Assembly: GCF_029840925.1 (NCBI RefSeq)
Contig: NZ_JAOCDM010000030.1
Coordinates: forward strand, 1-50,517
Direction: 5' to 3'
DNA from: Pseudomonas sp. GD03858
GTDB lineage: Bacteria; Pseudomonadota; Gammaproteobacteria; Pseudomonadales; Pseudomonadaceae
DNA: 50,517 nucleotides
Shown: positions 16,245-36,957 of the stretch, in pieces
How positions within the stretch are numbered: the stretch's first letter is position 1
Layout: each line of letters begins with the position of its first letter
Program-made: the position numbers and the translations under genes
Notes under the pieces: generated by a model
What the model was told of the DNA's origin: nothing
The model's database searches: none
Seen by the model: only the letters and a program-made list of their open reading frames with translations

Positions 16245-17642
16245 TCAGCCGGCGAGCGCCGCCTGCACCGCCTCGGCAAAGCGCGCAGCGACCTCGTCGA
16301 TCTGCTCGGCACTGATGATCAGCGGTGGCAGGAAGCGCACCACCGCGCCATGCCGACCACCCAACTCGAGGATCAGGCCGCGACGCAGGCATTCGCGCTG
16401 CACCTTCGGCGCAAGGCCGCGGTGCGCCGGCGGATGCCCCAGAGCGTCTGCCTGGCCGGTCGGGTCCACCAGTTCAACCCCCAGCATCAAGCCGCGCCCA
16501 CGGACATCGCCCAACTGCGGATACGCCTGCTGCAGGCGCTGCAGATGCCCGCGCAGGCGCTGGCCCATGGCCTCGGCGTGCTCGCACAGACGGTGCTCGA
16601 CCAGGTATTTCATCACCGCCGAACCGGTGGCCATGGCCATCTGGTTGCCACGGAAGGTGCCGGCATGGGCACCCGGTGACCAGGTATCGAGCCAGTCGCG
16701 GTACACCGTCACCGCCATCGGCAAGCTGCCGCCGATGGCCTTGGACAGGGTGACCACATCCGGCACGATGCCGGCGTGCTCGAAGGCGAACATCCGCCCG
16801 GTACGGGCGAAACCGCTCTGGATCTCGTCGACGATCAGCGCCACGCCGGCCTGCTCGGTGATCCGGCGCAGCCCACGCAGCCATTCGACATCCGCCGGGA
16901 TCACCCCGCCCTCGCCCTGCACCACCTCGACGATCACCGCCGCAGGCAATGCCACGCCCGCCTCTGGATCGTTCAGCAGGTTTTCCAGCAGGTGCAGATT
17001 GGCGCGCACCCCGGCCTCGCCGCCCAGACCGAACGGGCATCGATAGTCATACGGATACGGCAGGAACTGCACTCCATTGCTCAGCAGCGCGCCCAGCGGC
17101 TTTTTCGGTCCCAGGCTGCCCATCAGGCTCAGCGCCCCCTGGGTCATGCCGTGGTAGCCGCCCTGGAAGGCCAACACGGTACTGCGCCCGGTGGCGGTAC
17201 GCACCAGCTTCAGCGCGGCCTCCACCGCGTCGGTGCCGGTCGGTCCGCAGAACTGGATCTTCGCCTCTCGGCGCAGGGCCTCGGGCAGCAGGGCGAACAG
17301 GTCCTGGACGAACTGGTCCTTGACCGGCGTGGTCAGGTCCAGGGTGTGCAGCGGCAGTTCGTCGGCCAGCACGCGCTGGATCGCGTCGATCACCACCGGA
17401 TGGTTGTGCCCCAGGGCGAGGGTCCCGGCACCGGCCAGGCAGTCGATGAACTGGCGGCCCTCGACGTCCTCGACATAGATGCCACGGGCACGCTTGAGCG
17501 CCAGGGGAATGCGCCGTGGGTAACTGCGGGCGTTGGACTCCTGCTGTTGCTGGCGCAGCAGCAGCGGTGAGTCGGCGAATTCGTACAGGACACGCGGCGC
17601 GGAAGCCGGCAGCGCCTGGGCAAGGCTGGAAGCGGTCGACAT
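16245..17642 (-). CDS. pvdH: L-2,4-diaminobutyrate:2-oxoglutarate aminotransferase PvdH
   Basis: This 465-residue class-III PLP aminotransferase makes L-2,4-diaminobutyrate from aspartate semialdehyde, the building block used by PvdL. Visible landmarks: GRQFIDCLAGAGTLALGHNHP, the FCGPTGTDAVEAALKL cofactor-binding segment, LIVDEIQSGFARTG with the PLP-binding Asp, and VVTLSKAIGGSLPM with the Schiff-base Lys. The frame is open to 17783, but the ATG at 17642 has a GAGGGA ribosome-binding site at proper distance and gives the usual length. A PvdS box lies 83 bp upstream of the start. An ectoine-type DAT (EctB) is less likely given the promoter and the neighbours. Confidence 0.92.
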   Translation of the reverse strand: MSTASSLAQALPASAPRVLYEFADSPLLLRQQQQESNARSYPRRIPLALKRARGIYVEDVEGRQFIDCLAGAGTLALGHNHPVVIDAIQRVLADELPLHTLDLTTPVKDQFVQDLFALLPEALRREAKIQFCGPTGTDAVEAALKLVRTATGRSTVLAFQGGYHGMTQGALSLMGSLGPKKPLGALLSNGVQFLPYPYDYRCPFGLGGEAGVRANLHLLENLLNDPEAGVALPAAVIVEVVQGEGGVIPADVEWLRGLRRITEQAGVALIVDEIQSGFARTGRMFAFEHAGIVPDVVTLSKAIGGSLPMAVTVYRDWLDTWSPGAHAGTFRGNQMAMATGSAVMKYLVEHRLCEHAEAMGQRLRGHLQRLQQAYPQLGDVRGRGLMLGVELVDPTGQADALGHPPAHRGLAPKVQRECLRRGLILELGGRHGAVVRFLPPLIISAEQIDEVAARFAEAVQAALAG

Positions 17643-17724
17643 CGGAAAATCCCTCGCAAGCAAGCGAATGTGCCCGCCACGCTTCCTGTAACTGGATGTG
17701 TGTCGGGTTGTTATCGCTTGGAAA

Positions 17725-17748
17725 ACGCTTTGGCGAGGCGCGGATTTA
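17725..17748 (-). promoter_or_regulatory. PvdS-dependent promoter of pvdH
   Basis: On the minus strand, CTAAAT (TAAAT at 17748-17744), 16 bp, then CGT (17727-17725). It matches the PvdS IS-box pattern exactly. Confidence 0.82.
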
Positions 17749-17769
17749 GCGCTTGGCGTGGGATTTGTT

Positions 17770-17796
17770 GCGGCGCGCCCCATGCTGGCGCGCCGC
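17770..17796 (-). terminator. Hairpin after the dsbRS operon
   Basis: Perfect 10-bp arms GCGGCGCGCC and GGCGCGCCGC around a 7-base loop lie 4 bp beyond the dsbS stop on the minus strand. There is no strong T run (AACAAATCCC follows), so termination may be partial. The pvdH promoter lies just downstream. Confidence 0.55.
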
Positions 17797-17800
17797 CTGG

Positions 17801-19117
17801 TCAGTTCGTCGAGCGCGCCGGCACCTGTAGCCAGACCCGCAGGCCATCGGCCTGGCTGTCGAAGCGCAAGGTGCCAGAGCAGCGCTGGACAATGGCCTGG
17901 ACGATCGCCAGCCCCAGGCCGCAGCCGCCACTCTGGCCGTGGCGCCAGAAGCGTTCGGTCAGGTGCGCCAGGTCTTGCTCGGCGATGCCCGGGCCATGGT
18001 CACGCACCATGAAGCCCACCTGACCGCCCTGAGCCTGCACTTCCAGCTCCACGGCGTCGTCACCGCCATGGCGCAGGGCGTTGTCCAGCAGGTTGCGCAG
18101 GGCCGCCACCGCCAGTGGCGCCGGCATGCCCAGGTAGATCTTGGCCGCATCCTCGGGCAGGCGCAGCAGGATACGCCGGTTGTCACCGGCATCCTGAATC
18201 GCCTGCAGGGCGACCTGCTCGGCGCTGCACTGCACGCCATCGTCGAACGACAGACTGCCCTCGACCCGTGCCAGCATCAGCAGCTGCTCCAGCGTGCGGT
18301 GCATGCGATCGGCGCCCTGCTCGGCATGCTCCAGCGCCTGCTCGCGCACGGCGCCATCGGTCATGCGCGCTACCTGCAGGTGAGTCTTGATCGCCGTCAG
18401 CGGGCTGCGCAGTTCATGGGCGGCATCGTCGGTCAGACGGCGTTCGCGCTCGATGGTCTGGGCGATGCGCAGGAACAGCTGGTTCTGGGTCGCGAGCAAC
18501 GGCTGCAGCTCGCTGGGCAGGCCGGCCACCTGCAGCGGCTCGACGCTGTCGGCGCGACGCCGGCGCAAGGCATCACGCATGCGGTTGAGCGGCTCCAGCC
18601 CCTTGCCCAGGCCGATCCACAGCAGCCCCAGGCTGCCCAGCAGGGCCATCAGCACCGGCGCCGAGGCCGCCAACAGGATCGACTGGTTGAGCGCCTCGCG
18701 CTCCTGGTGGCGATCGGCGGTGGTAATGCGCACGTCGCCATGGTTGTAGGTGAAGGTGCGCCACGAGGCGCCGTCGATGGTCTGGTCACGAAAGCCGCTG
18801 CGCTGGTCGTCCATGCCGCCATCATGCTTGTGGTTGCTGGCAAGGATTTCACCGCGCAGGGAACTGACCTGGCAGGCCATGCCGTCCGGCACGCTGAACT
18901 GGTCGGCGGAGAAATGCGCGTCCTGGCCCTTGGCGGTCAAAGGCTGCGGCAACTGGTCGATCAGCCCGGCGACCATGCGCGCCGACGCCACCAGGCGCTG
19001 GTCGAGGGAGAACATCATCTGCTGGCGCAGGTCGCGCAGCATCCACGCGGCAGCCAGCACCCAGATGACGATGAAGGCGCTGCCGAGGATCAACGACAGC
19101 CGTACCCGCAGGCTCAT
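17801..19117 (-). CDS. dsbS: Sensor histidine kinase, DsbS-like (copper/thiol redox)
   Basis: The 438-residue kinase has a first membrane helix (about 7-28), a periplasmic sensor (about 29-150), a second helix (about 157-178), a HAMP-like linker, the phospho-acceptor His in DDAAHELRSPLTAIK, and ATPase boxes N (ALRNLLDNALRHG), G1 (VRDHGPGI) and G2 (GGCGLGLAIV). By synteny (TCS divergent to dsbD2-dsbE2-dsbG) it corresponds to P. aeruginosa DsbS, which I recall is a copper sensor using Cys82. Here the sensor has a single Cys, in GMACQVSS, and it falls at residue 82. It overlaps dsbR by 4 bp. Confidence 0.85.
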   Translation of the reverse strand: MSLRVRLSLILGSAFIVIWVLAAAWMLRDLRQQMMFSLDQRLVASARMVAGLIDQLPQPLTAKGQDAHFSADQFSVPDGMACQVSSLRGEILASNHKHDGGMDDQRSGFRDQTIDGASWRTFTYNHGDVRITTADRHQEREALNQSILLAASAPVLMALLGSLGLLWIGLGKGLEPLNRMRDALRRRRADSVEPLQVAGLPSELQPLLATQNQLFLRIAQTIERERRLTDDAAHELRSPLTAIKTHLQVARMTDGAVREQALEHAEQGADRMHRTLEQLLMLARVEGSLSFDDGVQCSAEQVALQAIQDAGDNRRILLRLPEDAAKIYLGMPAPLAVAALRNLLDNALRHGGDDAVELEVQAQGGQVGFMVRDHGPGIAEQDLAHLTERFWRHGQSGGCGLGLAIVQAIVQRCSGTLRFDSQADGLRVWLQVPARSTN

Positions 19118-19797
19118 GGCGCAGCCTCCTCCGGCGCCTGCGCCGGCCCCAGGCGGTAACCCAGCCCACGCACGGTCTCGACGATGCTGTTGCCGAGCTT
19201 GCGCCGCAGGTGATGGATATGCACGTTCAACGCGTTGCTTTCGACCTCGTCGCTGAAACCGTAGACACAGTCCTTGAGCTGCTCGCTGGACAGCACCCGC
19301 CCGGGATTCTGCAGCAGCGCCTGGAGCAACGCCTGCTCGCGACGCGACAGGTCGACCGGCTGCCCCGCCAGCGTCGCCATGCAACTGCTCGGGTCATAGC
19401 ACAGTGGGCCATGCTCGATCGCATTGACCGCTCGCCCCGCCACCCGGCGCAACAGCGTGTGCAGGCGCGCGGCCAGCTCGCGAAGGTCGAAGGGCTTGAG
19501 CAGGTAGTCGTCGGCGCCGGCCTGCAAGCCATCGACCCGATCGCTGACCGCATCGCGCGCGGTCAGCACCAGCACTGGCAGGGTCAGGCCCTGCTGGCGC
19601 AGGCGGCGCAGCAGCTTCAGGCCGTCCTCGTCGGGCAGGCCGAGGTCGAGAATCATCACGTCGAATTGCGCGGTCTGCAGCATCTGCCGGGCCTGTGAGG
19701 CGCTGGCGACCCGGTCCACGGTCAGGCCCTGGGCCGAGAGGCCGGCGCAGATGCCGCTGGCGATCAGGTCGTCGTCCTCGCAGAGCAGAACGTGCAT
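19114..19797 (-). CDS. dsbR: OmpR-family response regulator, DsbR-like
   Basis: This 227-residue regulator has an intact receiver (acid pair in CEDDD, phospho-acceptor Asp51 in MILDLGLPDEDG, Thr79, Lys101 in LLKPFD) and a C-terminal winged helix of the OmpR/PhoB type (VDLSRREQALLQALLQNPG, ESNALNVHIHHLRRKLG, ETVRGLGYRLG). The ATG at 19797 has AGGAGA 6 bases upstream. It is the first gene of the leftward dsbRS operon, and the divergent dsbD2-dsbE2-dsbG operon is the expected target. Candidate direct-repeat binding sites of 11-bp period lie before both operons. Of OmpR-family regulators, QseB/PmrA-like proteins are the nearest alternative reading. Confidence 0.87.
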   Translation of the reverse strand: MHVLLCEDDDLIASGICAGLSAQGLTVDRVASASQARQMLQTAQFDVMILDLGLPDEDGLKLLRRLRQQGLTLPVLVLTARDAVSDRVDGLQAGADDYLLKPFDLRELAARLHTLLRRVAGRAVNAIEHGPLCYDPSSCMATLAGQPVDLSRREQALLQALLQNPGRVLSSEQLKDCVYGFSDEVESNALNVHIHHLRRKLGNSIVETVRGLGYRLGPAQAPEEAAP

Positions 19798-19840
19798 GGG
19801 GGGTCTCCTGGGTGGGGAAGCTGGCATTGCACAGGGTGGT

Positions 19841-19856
19841 GATTAAGGGGGGATTA
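19841..19856 (-). promoter_or_regulatory. Candidate DsbR direct repeat upstream of dsbR
   Basis: GATTA occurs twice with an 11-bp period (19841-19845 and 19852-19856, separated by six bases). Two half-sites one helical turn apart are typical of OmpR-family regulators. It lies about 45 bp upstream of the dsbR start and could mediate autoregulation. Confidence 0.35.
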
Positions 19857-19919
19857 TGAACGGGTTTGGAAGAATTCGCCGAAGGGATAGCATTGGGGCG
19901 AACAGGGGTTTGACGACAG

Positions 19920-19998
19920 CCTTGCGGCGCTCTCGAGATCGAGCGCCGCCCGCGCGGCGCATCGCGACGCAAGGCCGCTCCTACATTTGTTTCGGGCC
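19920..19998 (+). repeat. 79-bp interspersed repeat, left copy of an inverted pair
   Basis: This segment is nearly identical (six or seven differences by eye, mostly in the first 16 bp) to the reverse complement of 20127-20205. It contains a GC-rich internal palindrome (GCGCCGCCCGCGCGGCGC region) and ends CCGCTCCTACAT-TGTTTCGGGCC. It differs from the GCGGG-type REP palindromes elsewhere in this window. Confidence 0.85.
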
Positions 19999-20126
19999 AG
20001 TCTCTCCTGTGCCATTACCTGGTCCGCCTTGTTGGCACGACGCGGTTTCAGCGTGGGCGTTGCTGCCGCCCCACATGGCTCAAGGCATGCGCCAAGGCGG
20101 GCAGCGGTACTTTCACAGGAATAATT

Positions 20127-20205
20127 GGCCCGAAACAGATGTAGGAGCGGCCTTGCGTCGCGATGCGCCGCGCGGGCGGCGCTCGATCTCACAGGCGCTG
20201 CAAGG
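20127..20205 (-). repeat. 79-bp interspersed repeat, right copy of an inverted pair
   Basis: This is the inverted partner of 19920-19998, beginning GGCCCGAAACA-ATGTAGGAGCGG. The copies are 128 bp apart, so a transcript through both could fold into a very long stem. No transposase, terminal target duplication or open reading frame that would mark an insertion sequence was found. Confidence 0.85.
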
Positions 20206-20233
20206 CCAACGCCGAACACCCTGAAAAAGCCAA

Positions 20234-20249
20234 CTTAACCTTCAGTTAA
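20234..20249 (+). promoter_or_regulatory. Candidate DsbR direct repeat upstream of dsbD2
   Basis: TTAA occurs at 20235-20238 and 20246-20249, an 11-bp period, within CTTAACC and GTTAATA. It also reads as an inverted repeat TTAAC-N5-GTTAA. It lies 50 bp before the dsbD2 start, as expected for an activator of that operon. Confidence 0.45.
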
Positions 20250-20298
20250 TAACCCAAGGCCAGCATGGCCCTCTTCAAAGCTCTGCCAAGGCGTCGAC

Positions 20299-22020
20299 AT
20301 GCGTGTTTTCCTGCTCTTCCTGACATTCCTGCTCGCCGGCCCTCTCCAGGCCAACCCCTTCGCGGTAAAACCAGACTTCCTGCCGGTGAACGAAGCCTTC
20401 GTCCTGACCCACGACCGTCTGGAAAACGGCCAGATGCGCCTGCACTTCCAGATCAAGGACGGCTACTACCTCTACCAGAAACGCCTGAAATTCGACGGGC
20501 TGCCCGACGGGCAGCACCCCACCCTGCCCCAGGCCGAAAACCATCACGACGAGTTCTTCGGCGACAGTGCCGTGTACCGCACCGAGCTGGAACTACTACT
20601 GCCGGCCAGCGCCAGCGGCGAACTGCGCCTGGGCTGGCAAGGCTGCGCGGACGCTGGCCTGTGCTACCCCCCGCAAACCACGCCGATCGCCCTGGGCGGT
20701 AACGCCGCGCCTGCCACCACTGCCGACCAGGCCAGCGACCAGGCCCTGGCCAGCAACCTGCAGCAAGCCAGCCTGGGCTGGAGCCTGCTGGCATTCTTCG
20801 GCCTGGGCCTGCTGCTCGCCTTCACCCCCTGCTCGCTGCCAATGCTGCCGATCCTTGCCGGACTGGTCATGGGCAACGGCGCCAGCGCTCGCCGCGGCTG
20901 GTGGCTGGCAGGGGTCTACGTGCTGAGCATGGCGCTGGTCTACGCCGCGCTGGGGGTGATCGCCGCGCTGCTGGGCGCCAGCCTGCAGGCCTGGCTGCAA
21001 CAACCCTGGCTGCTGGGCAGCCTGGCCGGCCTGTTCGTGCTGCTCGCCCTGCCGATGTTCGGCGCTTTCGAGCTGCAGTTGCCAGCCTTCCTGCGCGACC
21101 GCCTGGACCGCGCCGGACAAGGCACCCGGGGCGGCAACCTGTATGGCGCGGCGCTCTTGGGCGCGCTCTCGGGGCTGCTGCTGGGGCCGTGCATGACCGC
21201 GCCGCTGGCCGGCGCGTTGCTGTACATCGCGCAGAGTGGCGACGTGCTGCAAGGCGCGCTGGTGCTGTTCAGCCTCGGGCTGGGCATGGGTGTGCCGCTG
21301 CTGCTGCTGGTCACCCTGGGCAACCGCTACCTGCCGCGCCCAGGCGCCTGGATGAACCTGGTCAAGGGGCTGTTCGGCTTCGTGTTCCTGGCCATGGCCC
21401 TGTACACCGTGCGCGGCCTGCTGGCCGAAACCCTGGTGCTGGCCCTGGCCGGTGCCTGGCTGATCGCCCTGGGCTGGGCCGCCTGGCCGGCCCTGCAGCG
21501 CCTGCCCGCCCTGCGCGCGGTACCGCTGCTGGGTGCCTTGTGGGGCGGCCTGTTGCTGGTGGGTGCCGCCGCTGGCGGCAACGACCCGTGGCAACCGCTG
21601 CAGCCCTTCGCCGCCAAGGCTGGCGGTGCCAGCGCCCCGGCCACGACCCATGACGCCTTCGTCACCGTCAGCGCCCCAGCCGACCTGCAACGCGAGCTCG
21701 ACGCCGCCAAGGCCCGTGGCCAATGGGTGCTGGTGGACTACTATGCCGACTGGTGCGTGTCGTGCAAGGTCATGGAGAAGCAGGTGTTCGGCCGCGCCGA
21801 CGTCCAGGCCAGCCTGGCCGGCGTGCACCTGCTGCGCCTGGACGTGACGGCCGACTCCCCGGCCAGCCGCGAGCTGCTGCAGCGCTATCAGGTACCCGGC
21901 CCGCCCAGCCTGATCTGGGTAGGCCCGGAAGGTGAGGAACGCCGCGCCCGACGCATCACCGGCGAAATCGACGCAGGCGGTTTCCTGCGGCACTGGGCGC
22001 AGACCAGGAGCCAAGGCTGA
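20299..22020 (+). CDS. dsbD2: Thiol:disulfide interchange protein DsbD2
   Basis: The 573-residue protein has the full DsbD plan: a signal peptide (about 1-18), a periplasmic immunoglobulin-like alpha domain with redox Cys116 and Cys122 (GCADAGLCYPP), an eight-helix membrane domain with the redox cysteines in FTPCSLPMLP (Cys178) and LLGPCMTAPLAG, and a periplasmic thioredoxin-like gamma domain with WCVSC (about Cys486 and Cys489). It moves reducing power from cytoplasmic thioredoxin to periplasmic partners, here most likely the next two gene products. It is the first gene of a tightly packed operon, divergent from dsbR. Confidence 0.94.
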   Translation: MRVFLLFLTFLLAGPLQANPFAVKPDFLPVNEAFVLTHDRLENGQMRLHFQIKDGYYLYQKRLKFDGLPDGQHPTLPQAENHHDEFFGDSAVYRTELELLLPASASGELRLGWQGCADAGLCYPPQTTPIALGGNAAPATTADQASDQALASNLQQASLGWSLLAFFGLGLLLAFTPCSLPMLPILAGLVMGNGASARRGWWLAGVYVLSMALVYAALGVIAALLGASLQAWLQQPWLLGSLAGLFVLLALPMFGAFELQLPAFLRDRLDRAGQGTRGGNLYGAALLGALSGLLLGPCMTAPLAGALLYIAQSGDVLQGALVLFSLGLGMGVPLLLLVTLGNRYLPRPGAWMNLVKGLFGFVFLAMALYTVRGLLAETLVLALAGAWLIALGWAAWPALQRLPALRAVPLLGALWGGLLLVGAAAGGNDPWQPLQPFAAKAGGASAPATTHDAFVTVSAPADLQRELDAAKARGQWVLVDYYADWCVSCKVMEKQVFGRADVQASLAGVHLLRLDVTADSPASRELLQRYQVPGPPSLIWVGPEGEERRARRITGEIDAGGFLRHWAQTRSQG

Positions 22021-22850
22021 TGCTGACCGTCACCCTCGGGCCATTGACCATGGCCCTGAACCACCTGCTGCTGCTCGCGGCACTGGGTATCGCCTGCCTG
22101 GTCGGTTGGTGGGCGGCCCGGCGCGGCGGCGAAAATCCGGAATCGGCCCTGTTCAACCTGTTCCTGCTCGGCCTGCTGTTCGCTCGCCTGGGCTTCGTCC
22201 TGGCCTACTGGCCGATGTACCGTGACGATCCGCTGCAGATCATCGATATCCGTGACGGTGGCTTCCTGCTCTGGGGTGGCCTGCTGGGTATCGTGCTCGG
22301 CACCCTCTGGCAAGGCTGGCGCCGCCCGGGCCTGCGCCGGCCGCTGGGCTGGGCGCTGTTCAGCGGCGCCCTGTTCTGGGGCCTCGGCAGCATGGCCAGC
22401 CACCTCTACAGCAAAGGCACGGAGCTGCCGCAGATGGCCCTGCGCGACAGCCGTGGCCAGGCGGTGGCCCTGCACGACTACCGTGGTCGCCCGCTGGTGA
22501 TCAACATCTGGGCCACCTGGTGCCCACCGTGCCGCCGCGAGATGCCGGTGCTGCAACAGGCCGAGGACGACTATCCCCATGTGACCTTCCTGTTCGTCAA
22601 CCAGGGCGAGACCCCCGAGAACGTCAGCACCTTCATGGCCACCACCGGCCTGACCCTGTCCAATGTGCTGTTCGACGGCACCGGCGAGCTGGCCCGCAAG
22701 GTCGGCTCCATGGCCCTGCCCACCACCCTGTTCTACAACGCCGAAGGGCGGCTGGTCGGCAGTCACCTGGGCGAACTGTCGCGCGCCAGCCTGCGCCACG
22801 CCCTGGAACCCTTCGAACGCGACGACGCGCCCGCCCCACAAGGAAACTGA
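22020..22850 (+). CDS. dsbE2: Lgt-like membrane domain fused to TlpA/DsbE thioredoxin
   Basis: The 276-residue product has an unusual architecture. Residues 1-130 form several membrane helices resembling part of prolipoprotein diacylglyceryl transferase (FARLGFVLAYW, then DGGFLLWGGLLG). Residues 132-265 are a periplasmic TlpA-like thioredoxin with Cys168-Pro-Pro-Cys171 (WATWCPPCRREMP) and the cis-Pro loop SMALPTTLFY. In Lgt the second motif contains a catalytic His (HGGL); here Trp85 takes its place and the Lgt GRxGNF signature is absent, so transferase activity is unlikely. The start codon overlaps the dsbD2 stop (TGATG), so the protein is probably reduced by DsbD2. The symbol follows the P. 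aeruginosa dsbDEG operon. Confidence 0.85.
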   Translation: MLTVTLGPLTMALNHLLLLAALGIACLVGWWAARRGGENPESALFNLFLLGLLFARLGFVLAYWPMYRDDPLQIIDIRDGGFLLWGGLLGIVLGTLWQGWRRPGLRRPLGWALFSGALFWGLGSMASHLYSKGTELPQMALRDSRGQAVALHDYRGRPLVINIWATWCPPCRREMPVLQQAEDDYPHVTFLFVNQGETPENVSTFMATTGLTLSNVLFDGTGELARKVGSMALPTTLFYNAEGRLVGSHLGELSRASLRHALEPFERDDAPAPQGN

Positions 22851-22851
22851 C

Positions 22852-23610
22852 ATGCGATTGAATGCGCTACTGCCCCTGACCCTCTCCCTGCTCGCCGCGC
22901 CCCTGCTGCACGCCGAGGAATTGCCCAAGGCCATCCAGCAACTGCAGGCCAAGGGCGCCGTGATCAAGGGCAGCTTCGACGCCCCCGACGGCCTGCGCGG
23001 CTATGCCGCCGAGTACCACAACAACGGCATCGCCCTGTACCTGACCGCCGATGGCAAGCACGTGCTGGTCGGCAGCCTGTTCGACGAACAAGGCAAGGAC
23101 CTCAGCGCCGAGCCGCTGGAAAAGCTGGTGTACGCGCCGATGAGCAAGGCGGTGTGGGCGAAGATGGAAAAGACCGCCTGGATTCAGGACGGCAAGGCCG
23201 ATGCACCGCGCATCGTCTACCTGTTCAGCGACCCCAACTGTCCGTACTGCAACATGTTCTGGCAACAGGCCCGGCCTTGGGTCGATTCAGGCAAGGTGCA
23301 GCTGCGCCATATCATGGTCGGCATCATCCGCGAGGACAGCCCGGGCAAATCCGCCGCGCTGCTGGCGGCGAAGGACCCGGCCAAGGCGTTGCAGGAGCAC
23401 GAGAAGGCCGGCAAGGCGAGCAAGCTCAAGGCGCTGGACAAGGTGCCGGAAGCGGTGCAGAAAAAGCTCGAGGCGAACCTGGCATTGATGGAGGAACTGG
23501 GCCTGGCGGCGACGCCAGCGATCTTCTACCAGGATGAGCAGGGACAGCTGCAAAGCCAGCAAGGCGCGCCGCGGCCGGAGATGCTGGGCAAGATCCTCGG
23601 CAAGCGCTGA
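22852..23610 (+). CDS. dsbG: Periplasmic disulfide isomerase DsbG
   Basis: This 252-residue protein has a signal peptide (about 1-21), an N-terminal dimerisation domain with linker (about 22-115), and a thioredoxin-fold domain with Cys130-Pro-Tyr-Cys133 (SDPNCPYCNMFW) and the cis-Pro segment AATPAIFYQ. DsbG/DsbC-type proteins repair wrong disulfides or protect single cysteines from oxidation and must be kept reduced by DsbD. AAGGAA precedes the ATG at 22852, one base after the dsbE2 stop. It closes the three-gene operon. A 27-bp-stem REP separates it from the convergent pvdL stop. Confidence 0.93.
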   Translation: MRLNALLPLTLSLLAAPLLHAEELPKAIQQLQAKGAVIKGSFDAPDGLRGYAAEYHNNGIALYLTADGKHVLVGSLFDEQGKDLSAEPLEKLVYAPMSKAVWAKMEKTAWIQDGKADAPRIVYLFSDPNCPYCNMFWQQARPWVDSGKVQLRHIMVGIIREDSPGKSAALLAAKDPAKALQEHEKAGKASKLKALDKVPEAVQKKLEANLALMEELGLAATPAIFYQDEQGQLQSQQGAPRPEMLGKILGKR

Positions 23611-23617
23611 AAACCAT

Positions 23618-23683
23618 CGCGGGGCAAGCCCGCTCCCACGCCACCACATGCATCTCGTGGCGTGGGAGCGGGCTTGCCCCGCG
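23618..23683. repeat. REP palindrome (GCGGGGCAAGCCCGC subtype), dsbG/pvdL
   Basis: Perfect 27-bp arms (23618-23644 and 23657-23683) enclose a 12-base loop. The element fills the gap between convergent dsbG and pvdL and may serve as a two-way transcript end. The same subtype is at 48252-48320. Confidence 0.9.
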
Positions 23684-23690
23684 AAAGCCT

Positions 23691-36638
<12,948 letters not shown>

Positions 36639-36731
36639 GGAATGTTCCTGCCAGTGTCTGGGTGAGTCGTGCCTGGCTGGCCCCGCACATGACAGGCGGG
36701 CAGCGCTCGGCAGCTGGATGTACACAGGGGA

Positions 36732-36755
36732 ACGGATGGACAGCGGAAGAAATTA
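36732..36755 (-). promoter_or_regulatory. PvdS-type promoter of pvdL (one mismatch)
   Basis: On the minus strand, CTAATT (TAATT at 36755-36751), 16 bp, then CGT (36734-36732). Spacing is exact; the -35 box has one change from TAAAT, so the promoter may be weaker or read with altered affinity. The pvdL start is 94 bp downstream. Confidence 0.65.
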
Positions 36756-36861
36756 GGGCCGCCGGGCTGCCCGGAGCAGACGGGCGAGAGGCGAAAAGTT
36801 GACCTGCTTCACAGGTATTCGCTTAGAACTGAAACCTATCGAAACTCATTAACTTTCGTAT

Positions 36862-36882
36862 TTGACAATCATTATCATTACG
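36862..36882 (+). promoter_or_regulatory. Fur box over the pvdS promoter
   Basis: GACAATCATTATCATTACG (36864-36882) matches the 19-bp Fur consensus at 14 positions. A perfect -35 hexamer TTGACA (36862-36867) overlaps it, with a weak -10 about 17 bp on (TAGTTT, 36885-36890). Iron-loaded Fur would thus block pvdS transcription. Confidence 0.85.
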
Positions 36883-36957
36883 AATAGTTTGTCGCACGTC
36901 GTAGGAAGCCTCCCTCTGGGATGTGCTCCCTTTCCCCTCAGAGACAAGGTGATTTCC

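Larger units (their letters stand above)
19798..20298. other. Divergent intergenic region between dsbR and dsbD2
   Basis: The region has no credible gene; open frames on both strands simply run through the inverted repeats. It holds two candidate DsbR sites (19841-19856 and 20234-20249) and an inverted pair of 79-bp repeats (19920-19998 and 20127-20205). The stretch between the repeat copies shows weaker inverted similarity continuing a further 20 bp or so inward. Confidence 0.75.
36639..36957. other. Divergent intergenic region pvdL/pvdS
   Basis: No gene is seen in these 319 bp. The left part is the pvdL leader with a PvdS-type box (36732-36755); the right part is AT-rich and holds the pvdS promoter with a Fur box (36864-36882). 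The open frame of pvdS runs back to a TTG at 36862 through the Fur box, which I treat as non-coding. Confidence 0.8.

Noticed and set aside
19856..20224. Open frames of about 120 codons on both strands between dsbR and dsbD2
   Set aside because: They consist of the inverted 79-bp repeats read through and have no ribosome-binding site or family resemblance.
36862..36957. N-terminal extension of PvdS from a TTG at 36862
   Set aside because: It would translate the Fur box and -35 element; the ATG at 36958 has a proper AAGGTGA site and gives the family length.
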